Source: Mikania micrantha
Lineage: Eukaryota > Streptophyta > Magnoliopsida > Asterales > Asteraceae
Length of the DNA stretch: 64,000 bases
Assembly: GCA_009363875.1 (NCBI GenBank)
Contig: CM018694.1
Span: 1,860,001 to 1,924,000, forward strand
Reading direction: 5' to 3'
This document shows, piece after piece, positions 20,470 through 30,603 of this stretch (position 1 is the first letter of the stretch; each line of letters starts with the position of its first letter). The translations under genes and the position numbers were made by a program. Under the pieces are notes generated by a model. That model was not told the origin of the DNA. It searched no databases and was given only the letters and a program-made list of their open reading frames with translations.

Positions 20470-23400
20470 ATGGCGAATCTTACTTTCGGAGACAAGCACA
20501 ACCTATGTGCATATTTGGATCCTACTACCAGGAACGGCAAAGATTTTAGGTCGATGATAGAGTTTTTGAGATGATCACGGATTTATCATGCCATCTCTAC
20601 ATATCACATGTGCAAAGCTTCTGGGAATCAGTTAGGTTGATATCTGTTGATGAGGAGTATGTGATAGAGGCGAATGTGCTTGGACAAGCAATTCGTATTA
20701 CTGAGGCTGATATCAGACGGGTTCTACAATTTGGGGGAGAACCTGCTGGGATGACACTTATACCAGAGAGGTGCATCAAAGGCTGCTTCATGCGGATTAG
20801 ATACTTTGGAGTGTACAATGTTACATCCATCAAGAAAGGAAAGCTTCCTCTGAAGTATAAACTGGTTGCTCATGTTTTGTTGCATTGTCTGAGCATGAGG
20901 AAAGGAACATTTGATGAGCTCCGAGACTTGATGAGATCGGCTATGGTTGCATTGATCTTGAACAAACCGTTCAATTTCTCTGCTATGATATTCAGATATA
21001 TGTCTGACAATATCACCAAAGCTAAGGATCGATTTTATATGTATCCTCGATTTGTTCAGATGCTTATTGATGAGAGGTTGCCCGAACAGATGTTGCCCAG
21101 AGTTTCTACTGATCTTCTCAAGCTCAAGCATATGACTGACTCAAGTCTTGGTCAGGTCAAAGTATATCAGAAGAGCAGTGATGCTGTGTTGGAGAAGGAA
21201 TTAGTTTGTCATTGTGCCAGGGCTAATTATGTAGCTCCTGAGAATGATGCATCGAGGCATGCAGATTCTGGTTCTGATACTGAAGCATTCAGTGATGATG
21301 ATGATGACCAGCAATAACCACCACCTCCTCCTCCAAGACAACAGACAAGGAAAGCACCAGCTCAGTCTTCAAGGTCACAACAATCAAATCAATATCTAAA
21401 TCAAGGGCCAAATGTAACTCCTACTACACTGGTACCTCTTCAAGTTATATTTCCAGATCAACAGGGTGAACAAAGGCAATAAGAAAACACTTCTTCTGTT
21501 CATGTTGATGCTGAGAATGTAGAGGTTGAAGATGAAGGTGAAGAGTCTACTGATACTGAGTCTGAATTAGAGACTATTGTACAAGGGAGTACAGTGATTA
21601 AGAGATTGAAGAAGAGGGCTGCTCCAGAACAAACTGAAGAAGCACGAGAAGATAGAGCTGATCCTAGTTTTACTGTTGAAGAGCCTGAGTCATCAAGGCC
21701 AAAGAAGAAGAAAAGGATGGCCAAAGGTCCACCAAAGAAGAAATCTAAAGCTCCTAGGATCATTGTATCCTCACCTGTTGTTACTTCTATAGTTTCTTCT
21801 CCACCTGCTACAGTTCATGAAGAAATTTCTACAGTTTATGTTTCTACACAAGCTTATGTTATGCAAACTCCTGAGTTTGTAAATGCAGCTACTTTTGTTC
21901 CTTCCTTTATGGATGCTACTACGGTGACAACATCTATTACAGAAACTTCATTTCAACCAGCTTCTAGTTCAAGAGAAGATTCTTTATTTGGAAATTTAGA
22001 TGATTTGGATCTAAATTTCACTATGGATTATGATGACACTGAGCTTAGAAGAAGATTATCTATGTTGTCAAAAGAGTTTGATCTATACAAGATGGAAAAG
22101 AAGAAAGTCAAAGCTGATCAACCATCTTCTTCGGGTACCAGTGAATTAGATGAGATGAAAAGTCAAATTGCTCAATTGATAAAGTGGAGGGAAGAAGATG
22201 TGGCTGAGAAGAAGGTGTTGAATGAAAAAATTGCTTCCTTGGAAACTTTGATTGATATACAAAATGTTGATATTGCTGAGCTGCAGAATGAGAATATAGA
22301 TTTGAGACAAAAGATTGATGATATGCAGGTCAAAGATTCTCAGGCTGAAGCTTCTGGTGCGGAGAAGGTGTTTGTGAATGTGGATGATGAAGAAGAGAAA
22401 GAAGAAGATGAGAAGGTGGATTATGGTGATTCTGATATTGATGAACATCCAGGCTTGGATGCTCATGATGATGATGAAGAAGATGATGGTGATGTGGCTG
22501 GTGGATCGGGTGGATCGGGTGGTCTAAATTCATTTACTGGAGCTATGGTTGTTTGTGATTCTTCAAAGATTACTTTGGATGCTACTCCTGTTTCAGCTAT
22601 GTCTTCTGATAGGGCTAGAGATTGTACTGATGATGATGTTGAAGATTTAATTGAAATGGAACCAAAGAAGATTATTGATTATTCTCTGCCTACATTTCTT
22701 GATTTGTTTAAATAGCATTCTGATATTGATTTGCAAAGATTGATTGTTGAAAGATTTAAAGATAAAGATTTGGAAGAAGGGGAGATAGTTGGAGGTTATT
22801 CAACAAAGGATTTTAATGATATGTTTGAAATTGATGCAGATCAAGTGTTTGACTTTGAGCAAGATGATGAGTTAGATTTATTTGACTTTGGGAAAGATGA
22901 TCCAATGGATGAAGATTTGTACAATATGCAAACTTTGAAGAAGATTTTTGATCTTGGAGGTGTATCTAGAATATCACTTGCTCAAGTTAAAGAAAAGACT
23001 AATATGGATCTATGGCAAGAGAATCAAGAGGATATGAAGTATATTGTTGATCACTTGTATATATTCAAGCAAATGATTGAAGTAATAAACGATAAAACTC
23101 AAGACAACCAAACTAAACAATTCAAAAGATTCAAGATTGGATCTAAGTCGAAGATGATTGGAAGAATTGTTAGTTATGGTTACTTTCACAACATTCCAAG
23201 AAGTATTACTGATAAAGGATGTTATGTGGTGAAGCAAATTGATGGATGTCAATACTTTGGAAAGGCATTAGATCTGATGTCTTTACCATCTTTTGAGTGT
23301 ATGGAGTTGTCTAGATTGAAGATGATAAAGCCTATTCAGACCAAACACAATGAAACTTTTGAGAAGTTATTGAAGAAGGAGGCTAGATCAGGGTGGAGTT

Positions 23401-23957
23401 TGTTGAGCCCTCAAGCAAAAGACAAGATACATGGATATCCAAAGCCGAAAGTGTTTAAAAGACCAAGGTTAAGAAAGGTAGAACAGAATTGGAATTCATA
23501 TTTCAAGTTCTGGTTCTATGATGAGAAGATTTCTGGGGCAGTTATTTTGTTAAGACAAGAAGAACAATGGAGGGTTATCAGAATTCTGGATCATGTTTGG
23601 ATTGTTAACTGCTCGAAGGATGACATTGATTTGCTTAACATGGCTGAGATTTTTGCAGCTGAAGGTTATCATGATGTTGGAATAAACTACAAGGATATGG
23701 CAGTTCAGTTTCAGACTATTGCGAGGATGTGTTACACTCTGGGTATACATTGAGGATGCAATTGGGAAGATGTGAACTATTTGTATGTGGAGCTGATGAA
23801 GGTACAGAAGGAAATGCGTGACAGGGATGCTGAGCTTGAAGTTGAAAGATTAGCCAAGATTCCTAGATCTGTGGTGATACGAGCTGAAGATAATGTGTGT
23901 GCAGAAACAAGTGGAGTTAAAGACAAAGTTGATGACAAGACAGAAGATAAAAACTGA
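20470..23957 (+). pseudogene. Extra 3' ORF of element C (broken)
   Basis: Homologous along its length to the 3' ORF of D (36060-39548). It starts MANLTFGDKHN right after a splice-acceptor-like TGTAG. It meets a TGA near codon 35 and changes frame at a small deletion before 20571, then stays in one frame with stops at 21315, 21480, 22713 and 23751. Features: a conserved N-terminal domain (GQAIRI, ADIRRVLQFGGEP, HCLSMRKGTFDELRDLMRSAM), an acidic and proline-rich linker, a KKKKR basic patch near 21705, a coiled-coil run (about 22040-22330), an acidic stretch, and a conserved C-terminal domain (FKIGSKSKMIGRIVSYGYF, FWFYDE). No signal peptide or membrane span is apparent. This class of downstream ORF is often called env-like in SIRE elements; its real function is unknown. 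Confidence 0.85.
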
Positions 23958-23989
23958 AGACGAAGACTAAAGATTTTTGATAGCAACTA

Positions 23990-24002
23990 TTAAGGGGGAG
24001 TT
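23990..24002 (+). other. Polypurine tract of C
   Basis: AAGGGGGAGTT precedes the LTR start TGTTAGTACATATTTG. The same arrangement is found in D at 39571-39580. Confidence 0.85.
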
Positions 24003-24425
24003 TGTTAGTACATATTTGTAATAGGTTGTTATTCAAACATGTAAATTATAGAAAGTTAATAAGGTTTAGCTTAGGTTCGTCTGGCCCATGAACCTTAGCA
24101 GGTTCGGCGAACCTCAGGGTTCGGCTAGGAAATAGGTTTGGCTGACAGGTCTGTGTATATATAGAAGGTTTGTCTGATTTTCTCATAACTTTCAGAGAAC
24201 TTCAGAAAACCTGTAGAGAGTGTGTGTGTGTGTGTGTGTGTATTCTCTGTGTGAGAATTCTCTGTGTGAGACTTATAATCAATTGATATTGATTAATGAG
24301 ATGAAGATGATTATTGGAATGCTTGTTTTTCTTTGATTCTTATAGATCAAACATAGATTCCGCATGTGTTTGATTGTTCGTAGGACTTCGTGATACGATC
24401 CAGATCGAATTCACCAAATCAAACA
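24003..24425 (+). repeat. 3' LTR of element C
   Basis: Aligns from TGTTAGTACATATTTG to CACCAAATCAAACA with the D LTR. GGTTCG words (24073-24135) lie just upstream of a TATA box TATATATAG (24156-24164). A (TG)n microsatellite at about 24216-24241 is followed by two copies of ATTCTCTGTGTGAGA. Confidence 0.85.
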
Positions 24426-25255
24426 AACGAAAGGAAACTTCATCAGCTGAATATGACTACTCAAATGTTGATAATTGGGTTGCTGGGAAGAGAGTTGATA
24501 CTTCTGAAAGACTGATAATTCGTAGTGTTCGTCACAAGGATTACTTTAAGAAAAAACAAGATTTGCCAGAAAAGTATGTTGTTACAACTAGAAAGAGTTA
24601 ATATGATCAAGTGGGTGATAGATCTGGCATTCATTCATAGCATTATGATAGAGACAAGAGAATGTGGGTGGTTAAAAGGAAGAGTGGAAACTTGGAATAT
24701 TATGAAAGTCCGTTGGACTTTGAGTCATGGACTCGTGCGGATCTGGCTGAACTCGATGAAGCTCCATTTTTTAATCGGTCAATTGATCCAAGAGGAACAT
24801 AATTTTATGATTTTCTTCATGAGGAAGTTTGTTTAAATTTCAAGAGGATGAAGACAGCAGAGTCAATGGTGAAGAAACATAAAGGAGTCAAAGATGGTCG
24901 AACTGGGAAAACTTTCACATCGATAAGCTGGCCAACGACCAACAAGTTGAGAAGTATACCCATCCAACAGAGATTGCCTGATGGATGTTTGTCCAACTTT
25001 GTTATGTGGGCGATTGATTCAGAATCATCTAAAGCAGTGATTAATTGTGGGGATCATGAGTATCAAAACTTGCATAAGAATGATCTGCTGAGACTTGGAG
25101 AGTATGATATAAAGATTTTGGCAATGCATCAAATTAAGACTGATCCGGTGTTTGAAGTACATGGTAAAGATTTTACCTTAATGGCTGCATCTATTGTGAG
25201 AACTAAGCTTTGGGCAGGCTCAAAGGTGATGCAGACTTTTCCTACTGAACCTTGA
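24426..25255 (+). pseudogene. 3' ORF remnant of element E, unknown function
   Basis: Reads with frame breaks through EKYVVTTRKS, a tryptophan-rich stretch (MWVVKRKSGNLEYYESP), and an open C-terminal part at 24848-25255 (MKTAESMVKKHKGVKDGRTG, then FVMWAIDSESS, then KDFTLMAASIVRTKLWAGS). Stops at 24599, around 24639 and near 24800. It occupies the position of the extra 3' ORF of SIRE-like elements, but I see no clear similarity to the C/D ORF. I do not recognise a function. Confidence 0.55.
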
Positions 25256-25290
25256 TTTTAACTGATGATATCATAATCCTAGGGGAAGAT

Positions 25291-25670
25291 TGTAAGAAAT
25301 ATTTTTAAAGGATTTTGATATCAATATGATGGTTCTCGACCGGTTTAATGGTTCTCGGATGCTTTGGTGGTTCTCGGTGGTGTTTGGTTCTCGGATGCTT
25401 GGTGGTTCTCGGAAGTTTCTTTTGTTTAATATAAATAGTTGTTTTCTTGTTTTAGCGCAGCAGACATTCATTATCTTATTTAAGAGAAACTTTGTTTCCT
25501 GGTTTTTCTTCTTGTTCTTGTATCAGACGAGTTATTTCAAGATCAGTATACACTCGTATGCAAGTTTATGAATGTTCATCTGTTTCTTGATTGATTAACT
25601 ATTGATTTCCGCTCATTAGTTAGTTTTAATTGATATCAAGTTGTTTAGATCCAAGTGTTTGGGACTTACA
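25291..25670 (+). repeat. 3' LTR of element E (380 bp)
   Basis: Starts TGTAAGAAATATTT and ends GTTTGGGACTTACA. Five GGTTCTCGG words (25331, 25350, 25369, 25386, 25404), spaced 17-19 bp, end about 20 bp upstream of TATAAATAG (25430-25438). Confidence 0.85.
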
Positions 25671-25861
25671 CTTTTAGCAATACCTGATCTCCAACATTGA
25701 ATTCTATTGGTCTTCGACGCTTGTCAGTGTAGGACTTCTGGCGATCTTGCGCGGCCTTCATTATTTCTTTTATCACTCGTCACTTTTATACCATGTCAAT
25801 TAGCATATCCTTGTTTCCCATCTCCTTCTGTCCTACTTCACCCCAAAACATTGGAGCTGTT
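25671..25861 (-). pseudogene. Gypsy integrase C-terminal fragment
   Basis: On the minus strand it reads APMFWGEVGQKEMGNKDM, a stop, then IMKAAQDRQKSYTDKRRRP and EFNVGDQV. This is the region after the integrase core, comparable with CWTEVGDS and RQKSYADKRRKP in element A. Both ends are cut: by the E LTR on one side and by LTR G on the other. Confidence 0.8.
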
Positions 25862-26300
25862 TGTCACACCCCGAGCCGGCAGGCTGGATCGACTTTCCCG
25901 TCAGGTGGAAAGGTCTCAGGGCGCGATATCGTGTGGTAATCGAAATGATCAGATTGTTTGCATAGCACATGATATATGAAATGGGAAACCTAAACATACA
26001 TGCAATAAAAATTACAAAGTTATAATACATCAGTTTGCATTCCATAATTTAACCTTGCAATTCTAACAAAAGACATATGATATAAATCTGCCTTAAACTC
26101 CAAAATGTTTCTTGATCATAGGTGAATCCTACACAAAATGCACAAAATGTGTTAGGTCCTTCTATTAGGCCGCCTAGCTAATTCTTTGATATTGGTGACT
26201 AAACATGTTCGTCACCTGAGAAGAATCATGCAAAACAGGTCAACACTAGGTCGGTGAGTTCATTAGTTTATTTGATTTGAAAATGTTTTAGGAAAAGCAT
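25862..26300 (-). repeat. LTR G, 3' end of a minus-strand Gypsy LTR, interrupted by D
   Basis: Read on the minus strand it ends CTCGGGGTGTGACA, like B and H. It has the ACTCACC box region (plus-strand GGTGAGTT at 26253-26260) and CAGGTGAC at 26213-26219. Element D inserted at 26301. The LTR should continue after 40079, but I could not trace its other end. Confidence 0.6.
26296..26300 (+). repeat. Target site duplication of D, left
   Basis: AGCAT here and at 40075-40079 immediately flank the two LTRs. Confidence 0.9.
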
Positions 26301-26794
26301 TGTTAGTGCATATTTGTAATTGTTTGCTATTCAAAAGTTGTATTTATTTTGAGTTTGTAAAGGTTCGTTTAAAGGGTTGTCAAGGTTCGTTTGGCCCACG
26401 AACCTAGGCAGGTTCGGCGAACCTATTGTGTTGATAGGTTCGGCGAACCTATAAACCCTGAGATGGTTTGGCTAACGAACCTAAAGGTTTGTTCAGCGAA
26501 CCTTAGGGTTCGGCTGACGAACCTAAGGTTCGCTGGTCTGTAGTATATATAGTTGTTGTATTTGTTTCTTAGATAGAACTTAGACAGAACTTTTGGGTAT
26601 AAATCTGCTGATTCTCTCTGTGTGAGAAGTCAGTAATTCTGATTGAGTCTTGTAATCATTGGTTGATAATACAAGATTTGTTTTATGAATTGCTTGTGAT
26701 CTTGAGTTTTATACATGTTAACAATGGATTCCGCACATCGTTAATAGTTAGTAGAGCTTGTTATTCGATGCTGAACGGTTTCACCAAACCAACA
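26301..26794 (+). repeat. 5' LTR of element D (494 bp)
   Basis: TGTTAGTGCATATTTG to CACCAAACCAACA. GGTTCG/CGAACC words fill 26360-26535 and stop about 10 bp before the TATA box TATATATAG (26544-26552). Confidence 0.95.
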
Positions 26795-26795
26795 G

Positions 26796-26806
26796 TGGTA
26801 TCAGAG
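26796..26806 (+). other. Primer binding site of D
   Basis: TGGTATCAGAG starts one base after the LTR end and matches initiator tRNA-Met, as in A and L. Confidence 0.9.
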
Positions 26807-27052
26807 AGTTTGGTGAAGTTCTACACTACAAATTCAAGGATTTCAAACAATTGAAGATTTGAAGATTTGAAAATAGTTAGTACTTTCTATTTTCTTCTTG
26901 ATTGATTTTCTGGTGATTAGTGACTGTGTTTATCATCAATTGTTGTTGATTTACAACAATTGAAGTTTTTGAGGTGTTTTGGTAGAGATTTGGGAGGATT
27001 TTTTGAAGTTTGGAAGGTTTCCCGCTCAAAAAATTTCAAAATCTGCGCTACA

Positions 27053-27555
27053 GGTTCGGGGGACGAACCTGTGACTTGCTGAAGACAAAGGTTCGCTGCT
27101 AGAAGGTTTTTCAGAGGGTTCGTTTGATAGTTCGCTGAAGGTTCGGCAGAGGTTCGGCTATAGTTCGGAGAAGGTTCGGCAAAGGTTTTTGTCAAGGTTC
27201 GGCAAGTTTGGGTGATAGTTCGGCAAAGGTTCGGCTATAGTTCGGTGAAGGTTCGGCAAAGGTTTTTGTCAAGGTTCGGCAAGTTTGGGTGATAGTTCGG
27301 CAGAGGTTCGCTGTTTACTGTGTATAGTTCGGCTGAGGGTTCGTTTGAACTAAAGGTTCGCCAGTTTCTTGGTTTGTCTGTGCAAAGGTTCGTGAGTTCA
27401 AGGTTCGTTGCTTAAAGATTCGCTGCTCAAAAGACAAATATTAGTCCATAGGTTCGGCTGAGTTTCGTCTGAAGGTTCGGCTAAGACAAAATTTTATCCA
27501 TAGGTTCGGCTGAGGTTCGTTTGAGGTTCGGCTAGTGATATTTTGGAAAAAGGTT
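27053..27555 (+). repeat. GGTTCG word cluster in D leader
   Basis: I count 21 copies of GGTTCG, all in the same orientation, plus several AGTTCGGC variants, in about 500 bp between the primer site and the gag ATG. Most are followed by GC, CT or TTTG. One segment of about 80 bp (near 27157-27240) is repeated at 27240-27310. Confidence 0.9.
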
Positions 27556-27577
27556 CGCTGCTTACATTTCTAAAATC

Positions 27578-30500
27578 ATGTCTGACATGTACGCTGCGAT
27601 GGCAAGTCAGAATTCCAAACTTCAGAACATTTTAATCAGTGAGAATGAAGTGGGTAGTACAAATAAAGTGCCAAAGCTATTGGATTTAGCTGATTATGAC
27701 AGTTGGAAAGGACGATTTGAGACTCATCTGAATGGCACGGATACAAATTTATGGGAACGGATCTTATCTCCTTATGAGAGACCAAGGGTAGTTGGAACTG
27801 ATTTGTATCAACTCTTGGAAAGGTTAGATGTAGATGAGAGGAAAAAGTATGACTCAGAGAAGAAAGCTTACTGGTTATTGAGTCAAGCTATTCCAAATCA
27901 AATTCTGCATCAGTTTGATGAATACAAGACTGCTTATAGTCTGTGGAATGCATTGAAGGCAAGAGTTGAAGGAAATACAAATCTGAAGAAAATGAAAGCT
28001 ACCGATATCAGAAAAGAGTTTGTAAATTTCAATATCATCGGGAATGAAACTTTGGATGCCTTGATTACCAGATATAGACATCTGTTGACTGAAGTTAGAA
28101 AATATGGCATTGAGTATACAGAAGATGAGAAGATTGATTGTTTTGTTGATGCGTTACCAGATAAGTGGAACTCTTTGGTGCTGATATTGAGAGAAAATCT
28201 ACCTGGTTTGACTTTGGTAGAGTTTATTCAGAAACTGGAGGAACAAGAAATGAAGGACAAACGTAAAGCAAGACGGGTAAATGTCACTCAAGACCCTTCT
28301 TTGTATGGTGGTTCAGTTGCTACACCTCCTGCTGCATCTGCGAAGATACAGACTGCTTTTGTGTCCAGAACTTCTGAATCTACTCAGAGTTCTTCAGTGC
28401 CTACAAGTTCTAGCTCACATTGTCCTGTCAATGAGAAAAAGTCTGAGTCTACACCACCTCCAGTTCAGCTTAACACAACAAATTTAGGAAAAGTGACGGT
28501 TGAAGCTGTTAAAGATCATATGTCTATCTTGTCATGTGTCGTGAGTGCTTATGATGAGCAGGTGGCTGGGAGAATCGGAAATGCAAATCTGACTTTTGAA
28601 GATTATGCACAAATTGATGAGGATGAGATGGAGTTGATAGATACGCAGTGGGCATTGGCGAGTGTTATTCGCAGAATTAATAGATATGAGAAGAAAACCG
28701 GGAAGAAATTTACTTTTGACCGGAACACAAAGTTTGGATTTAATCCAAAATCTACACAGTGTTATAACTGTGGTGAACATGGTCATTTTGCAAGAGAGTG
28801 CAAAAATTCCAAGAAGCAAGGTAATCTGAATCCATTCAAGCCTAAGGAAGATTATCAGAAAAAGAAAGAGAAATCTGACGAATCATCTTCTAAAGCGCTG
28901 GTTAGTCAAGCTGATGAGGGCTATGACTGGGGGGTTAAGTATGATGATCTTATGGGTGCTTTCATGGCTTCTTTGGAAGAAGAATCAGGAAAAGGAAAGG
29001 AGAAGATTGATGAGATGACTGAGGTACAGAGTGATTTGTATGAGATGATAGATAGACTCAAAGAGATGAACTCACAGTTGACTTCTGATCTACGAGTATG
29101 CACAGAAGCAAACAAGAAATTGATTTCAAAAGAAAAGGCGTTTGATAAGAAGATAATTGATCTTAGTAAAGAGAACGAAGATTTAAAAATCAAGGTTTTA
29201 CAGAATAATCACGCTGTTTCTGTGCATCTGGATTCAGTTTAGAAGTTGAAAGTTGAGTTATCGGCTGCAAAAGCTGAAGCTGAGTTAAACAAAGCCAAGC
29301 TTGAGAATTATCAGAATTCCGCATTTGTCATTGATCATTTTGCAGCTATGCAAAGATCTCGTGATAATTCTGGGATTGGTTTTCATTCTGTTCCACCTCC
29401 TTTTAGTTTTGCACCAAGACCACAACTTGAACCGGATTTAGAAATTGATCCTATTTCATTAAAGGAGAGTGAATCTGATCATGAGAGTGAATTTGTTGAC
29501 AATGATGCTCCTATAATTGAGGACATTACTGATTTAGAATATTCAGATGATATTCTAAGGATGATTGGTCATCAAAAGGCAAAGTCTGTTGAAAAGAAGA
29601 GTCCAGTTTTTCAGAAATCAAAATCTGAAGTAAAATCTGCGGGGAATTCAATGGCTAAACAAAAGACTGTTTCTAAATCAAACTTAAAAGTCAAAACTAC
29701 TTCTACTGTCAACCCAATTGTGTTTGTTGAATCTTCAACTACACAAAAAGGAGAGTCAAGCAAAGTTTTTCAAAAATCAGAGAAATCTTTTAAAAAAACT
29801 GACAAGAAGTTTGTTAAAGTTGTTGACAAGGTGAACAATTAAGTGTGGGGTTGGAAACAAGGGAAAATCAAAGACTTATCAAAAGAATGACAAAATTAAA
29901 GCTATTGTTTTGAAGAAAAAGGTTTTATCTCCATCTGTTGCATCCAAGTCTTTGGAATCATCTAAGGTGTGTGATGAAAAACCAAAGAAAGTGTCATCAA
30001 GGAAATGCTACAGATGCGGGAAACTAGGTCATGTTATTTCTGAATGTGATATGGATATTTGTAACAGATTTCATACTTTTACTCCACGTGAAACACGACA
30101 GTGTTTCACCTGTGGAGGAAAAGGGCATATTTCTATTAATTGTCCAAATCACAAAGTCAAAAAGAAAACTTCTGTTAACGACAATTGTGTGATCCATGCC
30201 AGTAGGAATCCTAGGAGGGTAAAGCCTAGTGAGGAAGAGATGAAAATTCTAAGGAAATTTGATCCTGAATATATCTGGGTTAAGGATGAACAATTTTATA
30301 AAAAACAAGTTTTTATAATCAACAAGAAGGTAAAAGAGTTTTGAACAGGTCATCATCATCTGATGATGAATTTTATGATAATTTTCCTCATAAAAGATTT
30401 TCAAAACAAAATTTTAATTCTAATTCTTGTTGGAAATCCAGATACAGGTCAGGTGATAGTTTTGGTGTAAGAAATGATGAATACTTGGAAGATGGGTCTT

Positions 30501-30586
30501 CAAGTAGTTCATCAAGATTGAACGGCAGGAGGTTGTTCAGGGAGACTCAACGCCGGAATGGCGGGAGTCATCCCTTTTGGTACTGA
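27578..30586 (+). pseudogene. gag region of element D (nonsense codon and frameshifts)
   Basis: Opens at the ATG of MSDMYAAMASQ, right after the GGTTCG leader, and runs 554 codons to a TAG at 29240-29242. The same frame continues to 29842, shifts, is open again at 29910-30344, and shifts once more to 30586. The N-terminus has the Copia capsid pattern (LADYDSWKGRFETHL, ALKARVEGN). A CCHC knuckle lies near residue 394 (CYNCGEHGHFAREC), and two more in the later piece (CYRCGKLGHVISEC, CFTCGGKGHISINC). The middle is lysine-, serine- and acid-rich with coiled-coil character. The length, about 1000 codons, is large for a Copia gag but usual for SIRE-like elements. No longer translatable as one protein. 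Confidence 0.85.
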
Positions 30587-30603
30587 TCATATTTTGTTAA
30601 TTT

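Larger units (their letters stand above)
20252..24425 (+). mobile_element. Element C: SIRE/Maximus-like Copia element, 3' part only
   Basis: Contains the end of a GGTTCG-rich spacer, the extra 3' ORF, a purine tract and a 423-bp 3' LTR. All parts match element D in order and content but are clearly diverged, so C is an older relative of D. Its left part is cut by F. It sits inside the 3' ORF of element E; the sequence after its LTR is AACGA. Confidence 0.88.
24426..25670 (+). mobile_element. Element E: 3' end of another Copia-like element
   Basis: Coding remnant, purine tract AGGGGAAGAT (25281-25290), and a 380-bp LTR with inverted ends TGTAAG / CTTACA. Its left part lies beyond C, off-window. 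After its LTR the sequence switches to an antisense Gypsy integrase fragment. Confidence 0.75.

Noticed and set aside
24216..24241. (TG)n run as a special element
   Set aside because: An ordinary microsatellite in the C LTR.
27053..27555. GGTTCG as Pol III B-box (GGTTCGANTCC)
   Set aside because: The words are mostly followed by GC, CT or TT, not ANTCC, and no A-box or terminator spacing accompanies them.
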